Assembly (NCBI GenBank): GCA_017428725.1
Contig: JAFRQH010000031.1
Span: 62,001 to 126,000 of the forward strand
DNA length: 64,000 nucleotides
Source: Bacteroidales bacterium
GTDB taxonomy: Bacteria > Bacteroidota > Bacteroidia > Bacteroidales > UBA932
Direction of reading: 5' to 3'
The translations under genes and the position numbers were made by a program. This document shows, in pieces, positions 58,775 to 64,000 of this stretch. The notes beneath the pieces were generated by a model. It ran no database searches. It was given only the letters and a program-made list of their open reading frames with translations, and was not told the origin of the DNA. Positions within the stretch are counted from its first letter, which is position 1. Every line of letters begins with the position of its first letter.

Positions 58775-59543
58775 AGTGGATGGGATTGGTATTCAGGTGG
58801 GTCTTGGTGACCGGGAGTCCGGGACACTGCTCCTTGAGGTAGTCGCAAAGCAGGTCCTGGGTGAACTGCTCGCTCTGGTAGTGGCCGAGCTCCACCAGCA
58901 GGACGCCCCGGTTCTCGAAATAATCGTGGTAATGGAACTCGCCGCTGAGGAAGACGTCGGCGCCGGCGCGCACGGCGTCGGGCAGCAGGAAGGCGCCCGC
59001 GCCGCCGCACAGCGCGACGCGGCGGACCGGCCGCCCGTCCGTGGCGGAGTGCCGCAGGCTCTCCACCCCGAACAGCTCGCGCACGCGCCCCAGGAAATCG
59101 GCGTCACGCTCGGCCGCGGGCAGTTCCCCGACCAGGCCGGAGCCGGCATCCGCGCCCTCCATCGGGGCGAGCCAGCGGAGGTCCTGCAGGCCGAGCTTTT
59201 CGGCGATCTTGTAATTCACGCCGCCCGGGGCATTGTCCAGGCTCGTGTGGGCGGAGTAGATGGAGATTCCGGCGGCGAGCGCCCGGACTACGCACCGCTG
59301 CTGATAGGTGGCGTCGGAGACCTGCCGGAGGGCCTTGAAAAGGAGCGGATGGTGCGAAACAATTAAGTTACATCCGCGGGTAACAGCTTCTTCTACAACC
59401 TCTTCCGTGACGTCCAGGCAGACGAGCACGGAAGAGACCTCGGACTCCGGGAATCCGACCTGCAGGCCGGAATTGTCCCACTCGTCCTGGAGCCGCAGCG
59501 GAGCCAGACGCTCCAGCGCGGCGGTCACTTCGCGCAGTTTCAT
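58755..59543 (-). CDS. Nif3-like dinuclear metal centre protein
   Basis: 262 residues. Metal-binding histidines are in IVSHHPLLFK (about 63-72) and late in VELGHYQSEQFT; SAHTSLDNAPGGVN is the central family block. The Nif3/YbgI group forms hexameric rings with a two-metal site, and its true substrate is not settled (GTP cyclohydrolase-like activity has been claimed). The start overlaps the YqeY stop by 4 bases (ATGA). Confidence 0.93.
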   Translation of the reverse strand: MKLREVTAALERLAPLRLQDEWDNSGLQVGFPESEVSSVLVCLDVTEEVVEEAVTRGCNLIVSHHPLLFKALRQVSDATYQQRCVVRALAAGISIYSAHTSLDNAPGGVNYKIAEKLGLQDLRWLAPMEGADAGSGLVGELPAAERDADFLGRVRELFGVESLRHSATDGRPVRRVALCGGAGAFLLPDAVRAGADVFLSGEFHYHDYFENRGVLLVELGHYQSEQFTQDLLCDYLKEQCPGLPVTKTHLNTNPIHYDQPER

Positions 59544-59995
59544 CCCTGGGCGAGCAGCTGGCGGACGATGGTGGAGAGGGTACGCCCGTCGGCCAGGCCG
59601 GCGAGCTCCTTCGTGGCGACGCCCATCACCTTGCCCATGTCGGAGGGCGCGGAGGCGCCCACCCGGGCGATGATCTCGCGGACCTTGACCTCGATTTCTT
59701 CCGGGGTCAGCTGGCGCGGGACGTATTCCTCCAGGATCTTCGCCTCGGCGAGCTCGCTGTCGGCAAGCTCCTGACGCCCGGCGGCCACGTACTGCTCCGC
59801 CGCTTCCTTGCGCTGCTTGATGAGTTTCTGGATGAGCTTGACGATGTCGGCGTCTTCGAGTTCCTTCTTGCCGCCCTCCGCGGTCTTGGCGAGGAGGATG
59901 GCCGACTTGATGGAGCGCACGGCGTTGGTCCGGTCGTAATCGTGGGCCTTCATCGCCGCCATGATGTCTTTCTGTATCTGTTGTTCGAGTGCCAT
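59540..59995 (-). CDS. yqeY: GatB/YqeY domain protein
   Basis: 151 residues, all-helical, same as the tail domain of GatB. Starts MALEQQIQKDIMAAMKAHD and includes LRSIKSAILL-like RSIKSAILLAK, YVPRQLTPEEIEVKV and SDMGKVMGVATKELAG. May bind tRNA; precise role unknown. First gene of a yqeY-nif3-thioesterase transcript with overlapping ends. Confidence 0.94.
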   Translation of the reverse strand: MALEQQIQKDIMAAMKAHDYDRTNAVRSIKSAILLAKTAEGGKKELEDADIVKLIQKLIKQRKEAAEQYVAAGRQELADSELAEAKILEEYVPRQLTPEEIEVKVREIIARVGASAPSDMGKVMGVATKELAGLADGRTLSTIVRQLLAQG

Positions 59996-60020
59996 GATGC
60001 TTAGTTTTGAAGAGAAACGT

Positions 60021-62243
60021 TTATTTCAGCCAGCGGTCGAGCCAGTCGTAGACCATCCGGTGCCAGTAGAGGGAGTTCTGGGGCTGGAGGATCCAGTGGT
60101 TCTCGTCCGGGAAGACCACGAGCTTGGAGGGCACGCCCATCATCTGGGCGGCGTTGAAGGCGGCCATGCCCTGCTCGTAGGGGATGCGGAAGTCCATCAT
60201 CCCGTGGATGCAGAGGATCGGCGTGTGCCACTTGGTGACCATCGACGAAGGGGAGTTGGCATAGTGGCGCTGGGCCTTGGGTGTCTTGGCGTAGGGGGCG
60301 CCGGCCTGCTGCATGCCGCCGAAGGTGATGCCGTCGCCGCGCGGACCGAGTTCGCCGGGGGTGTAGGCGTACTCGGTCAGACCGCCGTTGTCCCAGTTGG
60401 CGAACCACATCTCCTCGGTGGTGAACCAGAGCTCTTTCTCGTCGAAGATGCCGGCGTGGGCGATGAAGCAGTCATAGAGGTCGCCGTGCAGGCCCTCGAG
60501 CATATAGGCGGAGTAGCCGCCGTAGGAGGCGCCCACGCAGGCGAGCTTGCTCACGTACGGCTGGCCCTTGATGTAGCGCCCGGCGCTCAGGTAGTCCTGC
60601 ATGTTGAGCCCCGGATAGTCGCCGGAGATCTGCTCCTTCCAGGCCTGGCCGAAAGCGGTCGTGCCGCGGCGGTTGGGCAGGATGACGATGTAGCCCTGCT
60701 GGGCCATCAGGCGGTAGCACCAGCGGTAGCTCCAGTCCTGGGAATTGGAACCCTGCGGGCCGCCGAGCACGATCTCGATGGCGGGATACTGCTTGGAAGG
60801 GTCGAACTTGGGCGGGTAGAGCACCCAGCAGAGCATCTGCTGGTGGTCCACCGTCTCCACGAACACGCGCTCGTCCGTCACGTCGGCGAGCTGGCTCAGG
60901 ATGGGCTCGTTCTCGTGGGTGATCTGCCGGAAGGTAGTCTCCTTGGGCGTGATGTCCACGGACACGAGCTCGGTGGGGAACTTCAGGCAATAATAGGAAG
61001 CGAGCAGCTGCACGCCGCCGTCCTCTTTGTCCAGGATGGCGAAGGGGGAGAAGAAATCGAAGTTCCAGTCCGGCGCGGTGATGCGCTGCACGTCGCCCTC
61101 GAGGTCGGCGCAGAAGAGCGCCTGCACGCCCTCGCCGACGAGGGCGTTGAAGAACAGCTCGTCCTCGTGCCAGACCAGGCCTGCCACGTCGTGGTCGAAG
61201 TCGGGAAGCAGCTCGTGTACATTGTTGACTTTCAGCCCGAAACTCTGCCCGTCCTGATTCGCTTCTTCAAATAATACATCGCAGACGAAAAGACGCTGGC
61301 GGTCGGCCTCGTAGCCGTCGCGCGGCATCGAGATCCAGGCGATGTGCTTGCCGTCAGGGCTCCAGACCGGGTCGGTGTCGTAGCCGCCGTCGGGCTTGAC
61401 GTCGAGCGTCTCGCCGGTCAGCACGTCATAGATATAGATGGCGGTGTTGGTGCTGAAGGCGTACTGCTTGCCGGTCTTCTTGCGGCAGGAGTAGACGATG
61501 TGGCGGTTGTCCGGCGCCCAGTCCAGCTGCTCGATGCCGCCGAAGGGCTCGGTGGGCAGCTCGAAGTGGTTGTCCGTGCCGAGGATGTCGAGGGAATTGT
61601 CCGGGGTGACCATCCCGTTCACGAGGGTGGCGACATAGGTCCGGGGGACTTCCGTCACCCAGTGGTCCCAGTGGCGGTACATCAGGTCCTCCGTGGCATA
61701 GGCGTTCGCCTTGTCGAGCGCGGGATCGCTGTCGGCGGGGGTCTGGACGGCGGTGTTCTTGATGGTGCTCACGTAGAGGACCTGCTGCCCATCCGGGGAG
61801 ACCTTGTAGTCGCTGATGCCGGCGGGGACATCGCTGAGCTGGACCTTCTTGCCCAGTTTGTTGCCCTGCAGGGGCGCCTTCCAGAGCTGTCCGCCCTGCA
61901 GGAAATAGATCTCCTGGCCGTCGGCGCTCCAGCGGGCGGCGTTCACGCTCTTGGCGTAGCGCGTGAGCTGGACCTTGCCGGAACCGTCGGGGTTGCAGAG
62001 GAAGAGGTTGCGGCAGCTGCGGTTGTCGGCGATGGAGGTGTAGGACACGCCGTAGAGGATGCGGGTCCCGTCGGGGGAGAGCTGGGGATCTGACAGGCGG
62101 CCCAGCGAGAGCAGGGTCTCGGGCGTCATCACGCCGTCCTCGATCCGGATCCCGGACGGGCCGACGTAGCCGCTGTCTTCTTTCTGTTGTGCACAACTGA
62201 TTGCCATAATCAAACAAGTCAATGCAAAAGCGATTCTTTTCAT
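60021..62243 (-). CDS. S9-family serine peptidase (prolyl oligopeptidase/DPP IV-type), exported
   Basis: 740 residues from the ATG complementary to 62241-62243, giving a lipoprotein-type signal (MKRIAFALTCLIMAISCAQ); the longer frame upstream lies in recG. Residues about 35-480 are a beta-propeller with repeated LSPDGTRILYG / WSPDGKHIAWIS WD-like units. Residues about 490-740 are an alpha/beta hydrolase with Ser in GASYGGYSAYM, Asp in HGMMDFRIPYEQ and His in DENHWILQPQ. Periplasmic di- or tripeptidase is likely. ATGA overlap with the recG stop. Confidence 0.94.
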   Translation of the reverse strand: MKRIAFALTCLIMAISCAQQKEDSGYVGPSGIRIEDGVMTPETLLSLGRLSDPQLSPDGTRILYGVSYTSIADNRSCRNLFLCNPDGSGKVQLTRYAKSVNAARWSADGQEIYFLQGGQLWKAPLQGNKLGKKVQLSDVPAGISDYKVSPDGQQVLYVSTIKNTAVQTPADSDPALDKANAYATEDLMYRHWDHWVTEVPRTYVATLVNGMVTPDNSLDILGTDNHFELPTEPFGGIEQLDWAPDNRHIVYSCRKKTGKQYAFSTNTAIYIYDVLTGETLDVKPDGGYDTDPVWSPDGKHIAWISMPRDGYEADRQRLFVCDVLFEEANQDGQSFGLKVNNVHELLPDFDHDVAGLVWHEDELFFNALVGEGVQALFCADLEGDVQRITAPDWNFDFFSPFAILDKEDGGVQLLASYYCLKFPTELVSVDITPKETTFRQITHENEPILSQLADVTDERVFVETVDHQQMLCWVLYPPKFDPSKQYPAIEIVLGGPQGSNSQDWSYRWCYRLMAQQGYIVILPNRRGTTAFGQAWKEQISGDYPGLNMQDYLSAGRYIKGQPYVSKLACVGASYGGYSAYMLEGLHGDLYDCFIAHAGIFDEKELWFTTEEMWFANWDNGGLTEYAYTPGELGPRGDGITFGGMQQAGAPYAKTPKAQRHYANSPSSMVTKWHTPILCIHGMMDFRIPYEQGMAAFNAAQMMGVPSKLVVFPDENHWILQPQNSLYWHRMVYDWLDRWLK

Positions 62244-64000
62244 GATATTTTGCTGTAATCTTTGATCTCGTATTTGTCTTTGCGCAATTCGCGTACCAGC
62301 GGGGCGTTCTGCGGCGCTTCGAGCTTGGGGTCGTCCTTGAGGACCTGCTCGGCGTAGAGGCGGGCCTCCGTCAGCAGCTGGCCGTCGCGGGCCAGCGAGG
62401 CGATGTTGAGGCTGATGGGCAGGCCGCTCTGCTGCGTGCCTTCGAGGTCGCCGGGGCCGCGCATCTTCATGTCCTGCTCGGCGATCTCGAAGCCGTCCTC
62501 CGTGGCGCACATCAGGTCCAGGCGCTGCTGGGCTTCCTTGGAGGTCTTGACGTCCTTGACCAGGATGCAGTAGGACTTCTCGGCGCCGCGCCCCACCCGG
62601 CCGCGCAGCTGGTGCAGCTGGCTCAAGCCGAAGCGCTGGGCGCTCTCGATCACCATCACGGAGGCGTTGGGCACGTCCACGCCCACTTCGATCACCGTCG
62701 TGGACACGAGGATGTGGGCGCGGCCCGCCACGAAGGCGGACATGTTGAATTCCTTCTCTTCGCTGCTCTGCTGGCCGTGGACGATCGCGACCTTGTAGTC
62801 CGGCAGCGGGAAGGCCCGGACGATCTCTTCGTAGCCCTTCTCGAGGTTCTGCAGGTCCATCTTCTCGCTCTCGAAGATGAGCGGGAAGACCACGAAGACC
62901 TGCCGTCCGCGCGCGATCTCCTCGCGAAGGAACTTGTACATAGCGCTCCGCCGGTTCTGCCCGATGCACATCGTCTGGACGGGCTTGCGCCCCGGCGGCA
63001 TCTCGTCGATCACCGACACGTCCAGGTCTCCGTACAGGGTCATCGCCAGCGTCCGCGGGATCGGCGTCGCCGTCATCACCAGGACATGCGGGGCCAGCCT
63101 TTGTCCGACGGTCCTGTCCCCTCCGGGCAGCGTGCCACGGGCGACCACGGTTTCCTGAGGGAGGCTGCTCCCGCCTTCGCGCTGCACTGCTTCGTCCTGG
63201 TACTGTGCGTGGGCGCCGCGAGCGAAGCGATCTGCGGCCATCCCCCTTGAGGGGGTGCAGGGGGTGATGGTGTCTGGCCAGACTTTGGGGCCTTTGCCCC
63301 AGAGTCTGGCCCGCTGGTCTACGCCGAAGCGGTGCTGCTCATCGATGACGGCGAGGCCGAGCCGGTGGAAGACGACATTGTCTTCCAGCAGGGCGTGCGT
63401 CCCGACGATGATGCCGATGCTGCCGTCCTCGAGCCCGGCGTGGATGCCGCGGCGCTCCTTCTGCGTGGTGCTTCCGATCAGCAGCGCGCACTGCACGGAC
63501 GTGGGTGCCAGGTACTTCCGGATGTTGGCATAGTGCTGGCGGGCGAGGACCTCGGTCGGCGCCATGATGCAGGCCTGGTAGCCGTTGCCGATGGCGATCA
63601 GGCAGCTGAGCACGGCCACCATCGTCTTGCCGGAGCCCACGTCCCCCTGCAGCAGGCGGTTCATCTGGCGGCCACTCATCAGGTCGGCACGGATCTCCTT
63701 GATCACGCGCTGCTGGGCGCCGGTCAGGCTGTAGGGGAGGGCATTATAGCAGGCGTGGAAGTCCGGCCCGACCTTGGGCATCGGGATGCCGTGCTCGCCG
63801 CGCGAGCGGATGTATTTCTGCTTGAGGAGCGACAGCTGCAGGAAGAACAGCTCCTCGAACTTCAGGCGGTAGGTGGCCTTCTGCAGGGCATAGCTGTCCG
63901 TCGGGAAGTGGATGTTCTTGAGGGCGTACGGCAACGGGACGAGCCCGCGCTCGCGCAGGATGTACTCCGGGAGCGTCTCCTGGATCTCCGGCAGGCAGAG
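62240..64000 (-). CDS. recG: ATP-dependent DNA helicase RecG, N-terminus beyond window, with in-frame insertion
   Basis: Branch-migration helicase for stalled forks. About 586 C-terminal residues are visible; the coding frame runs open to base 64000, so an apparent start at 63934 is not real. Motifs: Walker A LQGDVGSGKTMVA, MAPTEVLARQHY, DEQH box in VIDEQHRFGVDQR, TATPIPRTLAMTLYGDLDVS, and the late LRGRVGRGAEKSYC. Between DEQH and TATP there are about 65 extra residues (from about PKVWPD to VGQRL, 63095-63289), where RecG normally has only a few. The frame is kept throughout, so a functional protein with a loop insertion is possible. Confidence 0.95.
   Translation of the reverse strand, partial: LCLPEIQETLPEYILRERGLVPLPYALKNIHFPTDSYALQKATYRLKFEELFFLQLSLLKQKYIRSRGEHGIPMPKVGPDFHACYNALPYSLTGAQQRVIKEIRADLMSGRQMNRLLQGDVGSGKTMVAVLSCLIAIGNGYQACIMAPTEVLARQHYANIRKYLAPTSVQCALLIGSTTQKERRGIHAGLEDGSIGIIVGTHALLEDNVVFHRLGLAVIDEQHRFGVDQRARLWGKGPKVWPDTITPCTPSRGMAADRFARGAHAQYQDEAVQREGGSSLPQETVVARGTLPGGDRTVGQRLAPHVLVMTATPIPRTLAMTLYGDLDVSVIDEMPPGRKPVQTMCIGQNRRSAMYKFLREEIARGRQVFVVFPLIFESEKMDLQNLEKGYEEIVRAFPLPDYKVAIVHGQQSSEEKEFNMSAFVAGRAHILVSTTVIEVGVDVPNASVMVIESAQRFGLSQLHQLRGRVGRGAEKSYCILVKDVKTSKEAQQRLDLMCATEDGFEIAEQDMKMRGPGDLEGTQQSGLPISLNIASLARDGQLLTEARLYAEQVLKDDPKLEAPQNAPLVRELRKDKYEIKDYSKIS
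63095..63289. repeat. In-frame insertion element within recG
   Basis: About 195 bases (65 codons) between conserved RecG blocks LWGKG and APHVLVMTATP. It contains CCACGGGCGACCACG (63135-63149), one base different from the block in the pcrA element, and then GGAGGC and TGCTCC in the same order. It also has CCCCC-TTGA-GGGGG (63242-63255). At its start-of-gene side, GGCCAGACTTTGGGGC (63276-63291) pairs 15 of 16 with the native recG bases 63296-63311. Confidence 0.7.

Noticed and set aside
62244..62969. Longer N-terminus for the S9 peptidase
   Set aside because: It lies opposite in frame to recG coding sequence; the signal peptide at 62243 marks the true start.

Overview
The window is from a high-GC member of the Bacteroidales (Bacteroidota). 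This rests on Bacteroidota-type promoters (TTTG, about 20 bases, TAnnTTTG) in AT-rich gaps between GC-rich genes, a complete nqrABCDEF operon, paired M28, M49-like and S9 peptidases with lipoprotein or signal sequences, GH28/GH88/GH10-CE1 plant-polysaccharide enzymes and an acyl-ACP thioesterase. A gut or rumen lineage is likely; the genus cannot be fixed from this sequence.

Layout. 1-463 is the start of aspartate ammonia-lyase. 583-12069 is a run of plus-strand genes for pectin and hexuronate use: GH28, a GH88-DUF2264 fusion, a PfkB sugar-acid kinase, a nickel-pincer (LarA-superfamily) epimerase, PdxB, 6-phosphogluconate dehydrogenase, a UxaE-like epimerase and a UxuB-like reductase. After a two-way terminator come fabD, tRNA-Arg, a flavodoxin, PhzF, two histidine phosphatases flanking a DUF1080/DUF6807 pair, and an aldo/keto reductase. 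21390-25481 is a tight aromatic amino acid operon (pheA-aroC-tyrA-DAHP synthase). Then follow a DUF3737 protein, an M28 peptidase, an aminotransferase, two lipid genes, a cysteine hydrolase, a YidE-type transporter, an M49-like peptidase, a GH10-CE1 enzyme and tRNA-Asp. 37856-47487 holds polysaccharide export genes (SLBB porin, Wzz), uvrA and four glycosyltransferases. 48545-54329 is nqrA-F. 54402-58058 holds a PcrA/UvrD helicase and a RAYT-like HUH transposase. The window ends with thioesterase, Nif3, YqeY, an S9 peptidase and an incomplete recG.

Two things stand out. First, the hexuronate operon lacks uxuA and kdgA but contains a LarA-type enzyme with all nickel ligands, next to a sugar-acid kinase and gnd without zwf/pgl. 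This fits a possible route hexuronate - mannonate - gluconate - 6-phosphogluconate - ribulose-5-phosphate (inference). Second, around the RAYT-like transposase at 57134 there are three palindromes at an exact 52-base period. Palindromic elements also sit in frame inside two helicase genes (pcrA, 156 bases; recG, about 195 bases, between helicase motifs II and III). The two elements share a 15-base block with one mismatch. Together they look like a REP/REPIN-type family that inserts into protein-coding genes.
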